Shown: positions 24,399-33,144, counted from the first letter of the stretch. The stretch: 64,000 nucleotides of DNA from Amycolatopsis sp. NBC_01480 (GCF_036227205.1 NZ_CP109442.1:9734001-9798000), one strand, 5' to 3'. A program made the numbers and translations. The notes: a model not told the origin generated them from the sequence alone.

Positions 24399-26699
24399 GT
24401 GGCCGTCGGCCCCGACACCGCCACACTGCGCCGCTACCGCCGCGCCGGTGACTACCTCGCCGCGGCGATGATCCACCTCAAGGACAACGTCCTGCTCACC
24501 GACCCACTGCGCGCCGAGCACCTCAAACCGCGGCCGCTCGGCCACTGGGGCACCTGCCCCGGCCTGACGCTCGTCTACTCGGCGCTCGACCACCTCGTCA
24601 CCCACACCGGTCAGCGCACCCTGCTGGTCACCGGCCCCGGACACGGCGCGCCCGCGATCCACGCCAACCTGTGGCTGGAAGGCACCCACGCCGAGTACGA
24701 CCCCGGCCTCTCCCTCGACGGCCACGGGCTCGCCGAACTCGTCCGCCGGTTCTCCTGGCCCGGCGGCTTCCCCAGCCACCTCTCCCCCGAGGTGCCGGGC
24801 GTGATCCACGAAGGCGGCGAGCTGGGTTACGCGCTCGCCACGGCGTTCGGCGCCGCCTTCGACGACCCCGGCCTGCTCGTCGCGTGTGTGATCGGCGACG
24901 GAGAGGCCGAAACCGGCCCGACCGCCGCCGCGTGGCACAGCCCGAAGTTCACCAGTGAGAGCGACGGCCGGGTGCTGCCGATCCTGCACCTCAACGGCTA
25001 CAAGATCTCCTCCCCCACGCTCTACGAGGGCATGGGCGACGACGAGCTGACCGCCTACTTCACCGGCTGCGGCTGGAGCCCGCTGCTGGTCGACGTCCGC
25101 GGCGCCGACGACCCGGACACCCTGCTCGGCGACGCGCTCGCCCGTGCCCACGCGCAGACCGAGGGGCGGCCGCCGATGATCGTGCTGCGCAGCGAAAAAG
25201 GCTTCGGTCTCCCGGCCAGCGCGCCCGACGGCACACCGCTGGCGGGTACCTTCCACTCCCACCAGGTGCCGTTCCCGGACGCCACCGAGGACCCCGAACA
25301 GCTCGCCGCACTGGAGCGGTGGCTGCGCTCCTACCATCCCGAAGAGCTGTTCGACGAGAACGGCGTCCCCGCGCCCGATCTGCTCACGGTCCCACCTGAA
25401 CCGGAGCTGAGGCTCGGCCGCGTCCCGCAGGCGAACGGCGGGCTGCTCCGCCAGGATCTGCCGCTACCGGACACCGGGAAGTTCGCGGTCGGCGTCGACC
25501 GTCCGGGCGGGGCGGACGCGAGCGCACCCGAAGTGCTGGGAGGCTGGCTCGCCGAGCTGGCCCGCGCCGCACCGGAGACGTTCCGCGTGGTGTGCCCGGA
25601 CGAGCTGGAGTCCAACAAGCTCGGTGCGCTGCTGGAGGTGACCGCACGGCAGTTCGACCGCGACGTCCCCGGCCACAGCGAGCACCTCGCGCGCCACGGG
25701 CGGGTGCTGGAAGTCCTTTCGGAACACCTCTGCCAGGGCTGGCTGGAGGGCTACCTGCTCACCGGACGGCACGGCCTGTTCCCGTGCTACGAGGCATTTG
25801 TGTCCATTGTGGACAGCATGGTGAACCAGTACGCCAAGTTCCTCAAGATGTCCGGTGAGGTCCCGTGGCGGGCGCCGGTGGCCAGCCTCAACTACCTGCT
25901 CAGCAGTGACGGCTGGCGCCAGGACCACAACGGTTACAGCCACCAGGGCCCGGGTTTCCTCAACCAGATGCTGACCAAGAAGGCCGACACGGCGCGGATC
26001 TACCTGCCGCCGGACGCGAACACCCTGCTGGAGACCATGCATCGCTGCCTGTCCTCGACCGGCCTGATCAACGTCGTCGTCGCCGGGAAGCAGAACGGCC
26101 CACAGTGGCTCTCGCGCGAGGAAGCCGTGGCGTACTGCCGAGCCGGAGCCGCGGCCTGGCCGTGGGCGGGCACCACCGACGGCCCGGCCGACGTGGTGCT
26201 GGCCTGCGCGGGGACCACGCCCACCATCGAAGCCGTCGCCGCCGCCGAGTTGCTGCGTGACCGCGCGCCGGGGCTGAAGCTGCGAGTGGTGAACGTGGTC
26301 GACCTGCTCTCGCTCTGCCCGCCGGACCGCCACCCGAACGGGCTGGCGGACGAGTCGTTCGCCGAGTGCTTCGGCGAGGACGTGCCGGTGGTGTTCGCCT
26401 TCCACGGCTATCCCTCGGCCGTGCACGAGGTGCTGCACGGGCGTCCGACTGCCCAGCGCTTCCACGTGCACGGCTACCTCGAGGAGGGCACCACCACGAC
26501 CCCGTTCGACCTCTTGGCGAGCAATCGGATGACCCGCCACGACCTCGCCGCCGACGCCGTGCGGCGCGCCCGCGGCTGGGCGTCGGCGGGCGGCGACCTG
26601 GCCCGCGAGCTGGTGCGCGAGCGCGATGCGCTGCTCGCCCGGTCCTATCGCGACGGTCAGGACCCGGAGGAGATCACCGGCTGGCGGTGGCGCGGATGA
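24399..26699 (+). CDS. xfp: Phosphoketolase (xylulose-5-phosphate/fructose-6-phosphate)
   Basis: A 766-residue thiamine-diphosphate enzyme that cleaves xylulose-5-P (and often fructose-6-P) with phosphate to acetyl phosphate. Family signatures in order: HWGTCPGLTLVYSALDHL near residue 48, GPGHGAPAIHANLWLEGT, the ThDP loop GDGEAETGPTAAAWHS near residue 167 and GYSHQGPGFLNQMLTKK near residue 512. GTG 24399 follows GAAAGGAG. Its stop overlaps the acetate kinase start (ATGA), so acetyl phosphate formation and its conversion to acetate and ATP are translationally coupled. Confidence 0.95.
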   Translation: MAVGPDTATLRRYRRAGDYLAAAMIHLKDNVLLTDPLRAEHLKPRPLGHWGTCPGLTLVYSALDHLVTHTGQRTLLVTGPGHGAPAIHANLWLEGTHAEYDPGLSLDGHGLAELVRRFSWPGGFPSHLSPEVPGVIHEGGELGYALATAFGAAFDDPGLLVACVIGDGEAETGPTAAAWHSPKFTSESDGRVLPILHLNGYKISSPTLYEGMGDDELTAYFTGCGWSPLLVDVRGADDPDTLLGDALARAHAQTEGRPPMIVLRSEKGFGLPASAPDGTPLAGTFHSHQVPFPDATEDPEQLAALERWLRSYHPEELFDENGVPAPDLLTVPPEPELRLGRVPQANGGLLRQDLPLPDTGKFAVGVDRPGGADASAPEVLGGWLAELARAAPETFRVVCPDELESNKLGALLEVTARQFDRDVPGHSEHLARHGRVLEVLSEHLCQGWLEGYLLTGRHGLFPCYEAFVSIVDSMVNQYAKFLKMSGEVPWRAPVASLNYLLSSDGWRQDHNGYSHQGPGFLNQMLTKKADTARIYLPPDANTLLETMHRCLSSTGLINVVVAGKQNGPQWLSREEAVAYCRAGAAAWPWAGTTDGPADVVLACAGTTPTIEAVAAAELLRDRAPGLKLRVVNVVDLLSLCPPDRHPNGLADESFAECFGEDVPVVFAFHGYPSAVHEVLHGRPTAQRFHVHGYLEEGTTTTPFDLLASNRMTRHDLAADAVRRARGWASAGGDLARELVRERDALLARSYRDGQDPEEITGWRWRG

Positions 26700-27766
26700 G
26701 GGTGCTCACGGTCAACCCCGGTTCGGGCAGCCTGCGCCTGCACCTCGTGGACGCGGCCACCGGGCAGGTGCCGGACTCCGAGGAGATCGGCCAACCGCCG
26801 CAGGAAGCCGACGTGGAGCCATTCGTAGACCGCTGCGGGGCGGTCGATGTGGTGGCGCATCGGCTCGTCCATGGCGGCCCGGGTCTCGTAGCGCCGGCCG
26901 TGGTGAGCCGCCAGGTCCGCGAAACGGTGGCCGCCGCCCGTTCCCTGGCTCCGGAACATGTCCCCGCCACCGAGGCCCTGCTGGACCGGCTGACCCGGCT
27001 GCTGCCCGACGCGCGGCACGTCGTGTGCCCGGACACCGCGTTCCACCGCGACCTGCCGGAGGTGGCGCGCGCCTACGCGGTGCCGCGGCAGTGGCGGGAC
27101 CGCTGGGGCCTGCGCCGCTACGGCTTCCACGGCTGGTCGTTCGCCTGGGCCGTCCGCCGTGCCGCCGAGCTGCTCAGCCGCCCGGCCGAGGGGCTGAACC
27201 TGCTGGTGGCCCATCTGTCCGGTGGCTGCTCGGTGACCGCGGTTGCGGGCGGGCGCAGCGTCGACACCTCCATGGGCTTCACCCCGCTGGAGGGCACGAT
27301 GATGGCCAGGCGGTCCGGCACCGTCGACCCCGGGATGCTGCTGTGGCTGCTGCGCGAAGGCCACCTGGACGCCGCAGAGCTGGAAGACGGCCTCTACCAC
27401 CGCTCCGGGCTGCTGGGCCTTTCCGGCACCTCGGACGACACCCGCGACCTCGTGCGCGACGACGGTGAACAGGCCCGCTTCGCCCTCGCGGTCTTCGAGC
27501 ACCGCGCGCGCCGCGAACTGGCGGCCATGGCGGCGAGCCTCGACCGCGTGGACGCCCTCGTCTTCACCGGTGACATCGGCTGGGACCAGCCGGAAGTCGC
27601 CGAGGCCATCGCGGACGGACTCGGCGTGCTCGGCATCCACGGCGGCCTGGCCACCGGCCGTGAGCACGACGCCGTGATCAGTCCGGCCGACGCGGCGGTC
27701 CCGGTACTGGCGATCGAATCCCGTGAGGAGCTGGCCCTGGCCCGAGCGGCGATCGAGGCTCACTGA
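26696..27766 (+). CDS. ackA: Acetate kinase
   Basis: A 356-residue acetate/propionate kinase of the ASKHA fold: VLTVNPGSGSLRLHLVD (phosphate 1 motif), HRLVHGGP, the catalytic-Asp region CPDTAFHRDLPEVARAYAVP, RYGFHGWSF, VAHLSGGCSVTAVAGGRSVDTSMGF and VFTGDIGWDQPEV (adenosine site). It is about 40 residues shorter than E. coli AckA, and a few usual residues differ (GHLGNG-like loop reads HLSGGCSV, SSKYV reads GSGSLRL). It probably makes ATP from phosphoketolase-derived acetyl phosphate. Confidence 0.9.
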   Translation: MRVLTVNPGSGSLRLHLVDAATGQVPDSEEIGQPPQEADVEPFVDRCGAVDVVAHRLVHGGPGLVAPAVVSRQVRETVAAARSLAPEHVPATEALLDRLTRLLPDARHVVCPDTAFHRDLPEVARAYAVPRQWRDRWGLRRYGFHGWSFAWAVRRAAELLSRPAEGLNLLVAHLSGGCSVTAVAGGRSVDTSMGFTPLEGTMMARRSGTVDPGMLLWLLREGHLDAAELEDGLYHRSGLLGLSGTSDDTRDLVRDDGEQARFALAVFEHRARRELAAMAASLDRVDALVFTGDIGWDQPEVAEAIADGLGVLGIHGGLATGREHDAVISPADAAVPVLAIESREELALARAAIEAH

Positions 27767-28301
27767 CCGTCGAGACGGCCGCAACCTCGACTGGGTCCGC
27801 CCGCACACCGACCTCACCCGCATCACCGAAGACGAAGCCCTGCTCCTGGCCGACGCCCAGACCTCGGGCGGCCTGCTCGTCGCGGCCGAAAGGCCCGGGT
27901 ACCCGGTGATCGGCGAGCTGTTCCCCCCGTCCCGATACACCGTCGTGGTCGGCTGATCCCCGTACCGCGCGCGACCGCCGTCCGGAGTGAGCCGGAAGGC
28001 GCCGGCCCCGGTGACTCGCCATGGTGCGCATGATCTCCTCGGCGTCGTCGTCCGCGCCGATCGTCACGGCCTCCCCCTGCGCCAGCTCGGAGGCGTGCAG
28101 GGCCCGCGGGTCCTTGCCCTCCGCGAGGACCTTCACCACGATGTCCCGGTCGGTGACCATCCCCTTGAGGCGCCCGTCCTCGCCACACACCGGCACGGCG
28201 CCGATGCCGTCCGACGCCATCAGCCTGGCCATGTCCAGCACCGTATCGGACTCGGCGACGCAGCTGACGCCCGTGCTCATGATTTCCCTGGCTGCGGTCA
28301 T
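27678..28301 (-). pseudogene. CBS-domain protein, truncated
   Basis: ATG 28301 (behind AAGGAGG) starts MTAAREIMSTGVSCVAESDT. A complete first CBS motif (DGIGAVPVCGEDGRLKGMVTDRDI) follows, then the beginning of a second (EEIMRTMASH, GRRLP) that breaks off at residue 103, near 27993. The frame then stays open for another 105 codons, antisense to the selD relic and ackA end, with no CBS similarity. Intact relatives are about 140 residues. Such proteins sense adenine nucleotides in stress. A deletion that also removed most of selD is the simplest explanation. Confidence 0.7.
27771..27956 (+). pseudogene. selD (selenide, water dikinase) C-terminal remnant
   Basis: An uninterrupted 61-codon stretch, RDGRNLDWVRPHTD ... 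LLLADAQTSGGLLVAAERPGYPVIGEL, corresponds to the C-terminus of SelD (the ADAQTSGGLL motif is diagnostic). The N-terminal kinase part, including the Cys/Sec active site, is missing: upstream is the intact ackA end. It has no plausible start of its own. It is a relic, and its right edge abuts the truncated CBS gene on the other strand. Confidence 0.75.
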
Positions 28302-28332
28302 GTTCAGCCTCCTTCCTCCTGGTCCCGGCCGG

Positions 28333-28357
28333 GTACCCATGGACACTGCGGACACAC
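28333..28357 (-). promoter_or_regulatory. Putative SigB-type promoter of the CBS gene
   Basis: On the minus strand GTGT (28357-28354), 15 nt and GGGTAC (28338-28333), 31 nt before ATG 28301. Confidence 0.5.
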
Positions 28358-28456
28358 GCTCAGACCAGTTCGCCTTATTCGCAGGGACTTCGGTCACCGC
28401 CGAGGGAAGTCACCGCGTATCGGACGGCGGGGCCACCCTGCTTACCGCCGCCACCA

Positions 28457-28642
28457 ATGAACGCCCGGCTCCTTCTCGATCCGCAGAGTGCCGCCCTGCC
28501 CTGCGAAAACTGCGGCTACACCGCGCTGCACGTCGCGCGGCTCGTCGGCGATGACGGCGCCGCCATCGGCCAGACGATGGTGTGCACCGCTTGCCACCGC
28601 CAGCGCCAGGACGACTCCTCGGCCGACGGCCGGATCCGCTGA
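28457..28642 (+). CDS. Small zinc-ribbon-like protein
   Basis: A 61-residue frame with two CxxC pairs, PCENCGYTALHVARLVG and VCTACHRQRQ, 30 residues apart. That spacing could bind one zinc ion. It has no recognisable ribosome binding site before ATG 28457 and no family I can name. It is kept because the paired cysteines are unlikely in random GC-rich translation. Confidence 0.4.
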   Translation: MNARLLLDPQSAALPCENCGYTALHVARLVGDDGAAIGQTMVCTACHRQRQDDSSADGRIR

Positions 28643-28699
28643 TACCGCAGCGCCCGGTGCCGCAATGGGATGCGGGCCGAATCAGCTCCGCGCGCAGGC

Positions 28700-28936
28700 T
28701 CAGCGGGGCAAGCGGTGATAGCCGACGGGATGATCGAGGCCGCGGTCCAGGAACACCTCGTTGAGTGCCTGGGCGATCATGTTGTGCTCGTGGTCGTCCG
28801 GCCGGAGCACGCCGAGCGCGTAAGCCTCGACTTCCAGCTCCTCCGCGACCCCGCCGATCGCGACGTATTCCGCCCATAGCTCGAAGGGGCTCAGCCCGGA
28901 GTCCCGATAGCCTTCGTACAAGCCTAGTTCAGGCAT
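28700..28936 (-). CDS. Hypothetical protein next to the ANTAR gene
   Basis: A 78-residue acidic protein starting MPELGLYEGYRDSGLSPFELW, with VEAYALGVLRPDDHEHNMIAQALNEVF. It is not recognised. ATG 28936 overlaps the end of the GAF-ANTAR gene (stop 28929-28931), so it is probably translated with it. It has no signal peptide or membrane segment. Confidence 0.6.
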   Translation of the reverse strand: MPELGLYEGYRDSGLSPFELWAEYVAIGGVAEELEVEAYALGVLRPDDHEHNMIAQALNEVFLDRGLDHPVGYHRLPR

Positions 28937-29662
28937 CGGAGTCCCTTCCGAGCACCTCACGCGCCGCCGTCGCCATGGTGACGCGTTGGCGGGCAGCTGT
29001 GATCGACAGTTTCCGCACAGCTTCTTCCACGGTGGTTCCTTCCCGCTCGGCCAGCACCGCGGCGGCACTCTCGAGCACGGCCCGCCGAGCCAGCGCGGCT
29101 TCGAGCCGGGCATGAGGGCGGGCCGCCCCGGCCGGACGACCGCGGCGCAGTGCGGCCACGGTGCGGCCGAACAGATCGAGTCTCGCCTCCGCCAGTCCCC
29201 TTCGAACGCGGTGGGACCGGCGGCGTAATAGTTGGGCCCGGCCTGGCCGACATGGCCCACGAGCGGGATCGACAGCACCGAATGAACTTGGCTGCCCTCG
29301 GCCACGTCACCGAAGGCAGCGGCCGCGTCCGCCAGGTCCACGACCAACGTCCGCCGCCCTTCACGGGCCGCGTCCACGCAAGGACCGCGATCGGCCGTGT
29401 ACTGACTCTCGTCCAGACTCGCGGCAGTACGGTCGCTCGCGGCGAGTGTGCGGAAACACCGGCTGTCCCAAGCTGTCAAGCTGACCGACAACACCCCCGG
29501 AACGGCGTCGGGAACCGCTTCGATCACAACCCGCACGAGCTGCCCCCGCTCGGCCGGCGCCGCGCCGCGGTCTGCCGCCTTCAGCGCCGCGGCCAAGTCG
29601 GGACCGGCGTCCACGGCGGGCCCTGCCTCGGCCGGTCCGCACTCGGGCTGCCGGTATCCCAT
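28929..29662 (-). pseudogene. GAF-ANTAR regulator, frameshifted
   Basis: ATG 29662 follows GGAGGAG. The first frame codes a GAF-like sensor (TADRGPCVDAAREGRRTLVV, SQVHSVLSIPLVGHV, AFEGDW). The homologous continuation EARLDLFGRTVAALRRGRPAG and the ANTAR RNA-binding domain (LEAALARRAVLESAAAVLAE, VEEAVRKLSITAARQR) lie one frame over. The 734-nt span lacks one base (around 29183-29188). The corrected product of 244 residues would be an antitermination regulator typical of actinobacteria. Sequencing error is possible. Confidence 0.78.
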
Positions 29663-29706
29663 AACGCTCCTCCGTATTCGCCGCCGGCAATGGCGCTATG
29701 CCGGTC

Positions 29707-29731
29707 CTACCCGTTCGAGTGCCGAGTAAAC
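29707..29731 (-). promoter_or_regulatory. Putative SigB-type promoter of the GAF-ANTAR gene
   Basis: On the minus strand GTTT (29731-29728), 15 nt and GGGTAG (29712-29707), 44 nt before ATG 29662. Confidence 0.5.
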
Positions 29732-29787
29732 CTCAGCGAGGAGGAAGACTGGCGGTTCACCGGCCGGCGACCGGGGCACCCATTCCT

Positions 29788-30180
29788 GTGGAGAGCAAAC
29801 GTCCTGGCCCGTTCAGGTGGCTGCGGTATGTCTACGGCGGTCGCCTTCCCCCGCGTTACCGTGAATGGGTGCTGCACGACGCCACCGCGAAGACCTGGCT
29901 GCTGCGATTCACCTTGCGGATCCTCGCCGAAGCACTGCCCTGGCTCGTCGCGGCGTTCCTCGTCCTCACCTTCTACACCCTGGTGCTGGTGCCGGTGCCG
30001 GTGCCGGTGCCGGTGCCGGTGGTACTGGCGGCGCTCGTGCTGAGCCTGCTGCTCACCCTTTTTCTCACCGTGACCAGCGCCGACGAGCTGGCCGAGGTCC
30101 GGCTCACCCGACACGGCTTTCCGCCGGGCACCGGCAAAGCGGTACGCAAGCGCCTTGGCCGTCCCGGCACGTGGCCGTAA
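29788..30180 (+). CDS. DUF5313-like membrane protein
   Basis: From GTG 29788 a 130-residue protein reads VESKRPGPFRWLRYVYGGRLPPRYREWVLHDATAK in its first part, the conserved N-terminus of the DUF5313 family. Two membrane segments follow (ALPWLVAAFLVLTFYTLVL and VLAALVLSLLLTLFLTV), separated by a VPVPVPVPVP run. A basic tail (GKAVRKRLGRPG) ends it. The protein probably sits in the cytoplasmic membrane; function is unknown. The start is uncertain because no good ribosome binding site precedes it. Confidence 0.7.
   Translation: MESKRPGPFRWLRYVYGGRLPPRYREWVLHDATAKTWLLRFTLRILAEALPWLVAAFLVLTFYTLVLVPVPVPVPVPVVLAALVLSLLLTLFLTVTSADELAEVRLTRHGFPPGTGKAVRKRLGRPGTWP
29988..30017. repeat. Five tandem copies of GGTGCC
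   Basis: Positions 29988-30017 are five perfect hexamers, followed by a partial GGT, inside the DUF5313-like gene. They encode alternating Val-Pro in a loop between two membrane helices. Being a multiple of three, copy-number change would not shift the frame. Confidence 0.8.
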
Positions 30181-30246
30181 ACAGCGGCCCGGCTTCGGTC
30201 CGTCGTCCGGTGACGCATGTCGAAAGGTTCCAGGAAGCCTTGAGGT

Positions 30247-30260
30247 CCCCCCCCCCCCCC
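30247..30260. repeat. Homopolymer of 14 C at the IS3 left end
   Basis: Fourteen consecutive C residues at 30247-30260. The equivalent tract at the right end is six. Such a run is prone to slippage and to assembly error. Confidence 0.9.
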
Positions 30261-30312
30261 GGGAGTGGACACCGAGTTAGCAGGACCTTGGTTCTGTTGG
30301 AAGGATGTCCAT

Positions 30313-30635
30313 ATGCCTCCTCGCAAGCGTTGGTCGTACACGGCCGAGTTCAAGGTCGAGGCTGCGCATCGTGTGATCGATTCCGAGCGCACGATCGCTG
30401 CGGTTGCCCGCGAACTGGGGATCGACGCAGGAATGTTGAGTTACTGGGTCAAGGACGAGCGGCGCAGGATCGCCGCCGCCGAGGTCCACGGGGACGCACC
30501 GCTGGAGACGGCTGAGCGGGCCGAACTACAGCGGCTACGACGGCAGGTCGGCGAGCTGGAGAAGGACAATGCCTTCCTGGTAAAGCTTCGGCGTACTTTG
30601 CCGCGATGCAGAAGAATCCGCACGGTTCGCTCTGA
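30313..30635 (+). pseudogene. IS3-family transposase orfA, frameshifted
   Basis: ATG 30313 starts MPPRKRWSYTAEFKVEA, with the HTH_Tnp_1 helix-turn-helix (VARELGIDAGMLSYWVKDER) and the leucine-zipper tail (LQRLRRQVGELEKDNAFLVK). The usual ending ASAYFAAMQKNPHGSL is present one frame over. One base is missing around 30582 (323-nt span). Corrected length is 107 residues; its stop and the orfB ATG overlap as TGATG. Confidence 0.75.
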
Positions 30636-31559
30636 TGGCCAAGTACGCCGGCCCCGACCAGCGCGCCGAGACGGGCGGCACCACCGCACCGCAGGGCACG
30701 CGGTTCTCGGTGCTGCGCATGGCGCGGCTGCTGGAGGTCTCGACATCGGGCTACTACGCGTACGTGAAACGCGCCGCGGCGACGGTGCCGACGCCGCGGC
30801 AGGAGCGCCGCGCCGATCTGGCGGTGAAGATCCTGGACGTGAATGCCGAGTCCGACGGCACCTATGGGTCCCCCGCGGGTCACCGCCGAGCTGCGGGACC
30901 GCGGCGAGACGGTGAACGAGAAGACTGTCGCGGCGATCATGGCCGAGATCGGGATCGAGGGCATCAGCCCACGCACGTTCAAGGTCCGCACCACCGTCGC
31001 CGATCCGACCGCCTCATTCCCGCCGGATCGGGTGCGGCGACACTTCGACCAAGGCCGGCTGGATGCCGTCTGGTTCACCGACATCACCTATCTCACCTGC
31101 GGTGAGGGCGACATGTACTTGTGCGCAATCCGGGAAGGGCACTCTCGCCGCGTGCTCGGGCATGTCGTCGCCGACCATATCGGTGCGGACATGGTCGGCC
31201 AGGCCATCGACGCCGCCGTCGCCTGCCGCGGCCGCAGCGTCGCCGGCACGGTGCTGCATTCCGATCGTGGCGGCGAGTTCACTGCGGCGCTGACCGCCGC
31301 AGCCTGCGCCCGCCACGACCTGCAACGGTCGATGGGCGACACCGGGATCTGCTGGGACAACAGCCCCGCAGAATCGTTCTGGTCGACGTTCAAACACGAA
31401 TACTATTACCGCCATACCTTTGCCACCAAGACAGAACTCGTTGCTGCGGTTGACAAATGGATCGAACGATACAACAATAAAAGGCGTCACTCCGCAATCG
31501 GAATGCTCAGCCCTGTCTGCTACGAGCAGTCCCTGACAGACACAGCGAAAGCTGCTTGA
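30635..31559 (+). pseudogene. IS3-family transposase orfB (DDE integrase), frameshifted
   Basis: The frame starts MAKYAGPDQRAETGG and reads to AESDGTYGSP, then the match continues in another frame with RVTAELRDRGETVNEK to the end. The catalytic triad is intact: AVWFTDITYL, VLHSDRGGEF and DNSPAESFWSTFK. An extra C in the run 30870-30874 explains the 925-nt span. Corrected length is 307 residues, complete for IS3 orfB. Confidence 0.78.
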
Positions 31560-31701
31560 AGACCTGTCCACTGTTCGGGGGGAACCTCATCCGTCGCCTC
31601 CCCGGAATCGAGAACAGCACAAAGTCCAGTCACGAGCACTCCAACCTGCGGAAACAGCAGTACCGACAGCCTCAGACACGGGATGCCCGCGCCGATTTGA
31701 T

Positions 31702-32577
31702 TCAGGCAGCCCACGGCAACCCGCAACCGGGAAATTCCCGCGCGGCCACAGCCAACTGCTCCATTGCGCGGTTGCGGCGGCGCGTCACCGTCGGCTGACT
31801 CACCCCGAGCAACTCCCCCACCTGCCGATCCGTCGCCACCCCATCACGCCCCATCGGATCTCCGAAATACCGGGTCACCAGGAGCGTGATCGCCTGCTCG
31901 TCCAGATAGTTCTGCTCCACCGCCCACGACAACAGCTCCAGGAACTCCTCCGAGGCATCCATCTCCGCCTCCGGCTGGGTCAGAGGCCCGCGGAATCCCT
32001 CCGCGTCGATGCTGGCCACATCCGCGGCCGCCTGCGCGTAATCAACTCCGAGCGCTCGCAGCGCAGCCCGCTGCGTCTCCCGCACCAGATTTGCCGCGAC
32101 GTGGTGCCTCCGTCGCAACGGATAGCAGCGAACCTGCTCCCACAAATGCCCGATCACCGAAGCCTGGATGTCGGCGTTGTTCTCGCTCGCCGACACCCCG
32201 CCCCCGGGCACACCCCGGCGCGCGCCGAACGACCCCACCGCGGCCCGGCTCGCGCGGATCACCCGCCCCGTGATCCCCGGGACCGCCGGCAACATCGCGC
32301 TCACCACGATCTCCGCCGCCGTCACGCCCTCGCTGCCGAGCACGCCTGCCCGGCGAAGGAGGGCGAAGAGGACCGCATCGTGATGCGCGTACTCGCGGGT
32401 GGCCAGCACCGCATAAAACCCCTCGGACCCGTCTATACCGTCGAGATCCGGATCTTGAGCAGCCCAGGCTTGCAAGGCAAGATCAAATCGTCGACGGGAC
32501 GCTGGGCGACGAAGCTGCCCCTGCAACGCAGTGACCGGACTCGACGAACTGGGAGACGTGAAGCTGTGGGCGGCCAT
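31702..32577 (-). CDS. Sigma-70-like region-4 HTH protein
   Basis: A 291-residue protein not assignable to a named family. The last 60 residues form a helix-turn-helix like sigma region 4: TDRQVGELLGVSQPTVTRRRNRAMEQL. The central part (VRCYPLRRRHHVAANLVRETQRAAL) is basic and the N-terminus is Ser-rich. Codon use is as GC-rich as neighbours. It lies between the IS3 copy and the serine-recombinase gene, so it may be a regulator of a mobile element; this is inference from position. Confidence 0.55.
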   Translation of the reverse strand: MAAHSFTSPSSSSPVTALQGQLRRPASRRRFDLALQAWAAQDPDLDGIDGSEGFYAVLATREYAHHDAVLFALLRRAGVLGSEGVTAAEIVVSAMLPAVPGITGRVIRASRAAVGSFGARRGVPGGGVSASENNADIQASVIGHLWEQVRCYPLRRRHHVAANLVRETQRAALRALGVDYAQAAADVASIDAEGFRGPLTQPEAEMDASEEFLELLSWAVEQNYLDEQAITLLVTRYFGDPMGRDGVATDRQVGELLGVSQPTVTRRRNRAMEQLAVAAREFPGCGLPWAA

Positions 32578-32818
32578 GACCGCTCCTTCCGACGCGACGA
32601 CAAGATCGCCACGAGTTTCGGAAGGCCTCCTTGCCCACCTCCTGTATCCGTTCCTTGCTCCGCGCCGTGGGCAAGCTCAACTTCACCTGAATAGACCACA
32701 AGTGACACATGCGCGGATGAATTCCCGGGGAGAACTCAAGGGCAGCTACTACCGGAGCTACTGGTCGACTATTGCAGCACCGGATTCCCCATGAATCTAT
32801 TCGTCTTCTCCTCAGCCT

Positions 32819-32997
32819 GTCTCGGAAAACCTCTGTCCCGGTGATCTGCGAGACCGACGAGACTGGTCTCGCACATCGTCTCGATGGTCCCGACAGAGGT
32901 CTCGGGGCGGGGAGAGCAAGTGGACGAGACCGAGAACAGCCTGGTGGAGAAGCACGAGACTCCCACCTCAACGGTTCCTGACTAGCGTTCGCGAGAC
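32819..32997. repeat. Nine-copy CGAGAC/GTCTCG hexamer cluster
   Basis: CGAGAC occurs on the plus strand at 32849, 32858, 32925, 32955 and 32992, and its complement GTCTCG at 32819, 32866, 32878 and 32899. The pair at 32858-32871 forms the palindrome CGAGACTGGTCTCG. Nine copies in 179 nt, spaced irregularly on both strands, resembles a regulator- or replication-protein binding array rather than coding sequence. Confidence 0.65.
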
Positions 32998-33144
32998 ATC
33001 GCGGACGAAAGCCGGCCGCGGGAGAAGCGACAATCTTGGTGCTACGATCAACAGCGCTCACGTAACGAAACCTGGCACTACACGGGACATGTCGAGCTCA
33101 TTCATGGAGCAAGCGCGGAAAGACTGCGTTCAAAGCTTGCTCAA

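Larger units (their letters stand above)
30241..31589 (+). mobile_element. IS3-family insertion sequence
   Basis: The ends share TGAGGT(T)CCCCCC...AGTGGACA in inverted orientation: left 30241 onward and right up to 31589. Between them lie two transposase ORFs in the IS3 arrangement (HTH orfA, DDE orfB). The left end contains a run of 14 C where the right end has six. No clear target duplication is visible (flanks CCT and TCC). Each ORF carries one frame disruption. Confidence 0.75.

Noticed and set aside
31520..31726. 68-codon frame on the minus strand at the IS3 right end
   Set aside because: It spans the IS terminus and flanking DNA and has no similarity or start signal.
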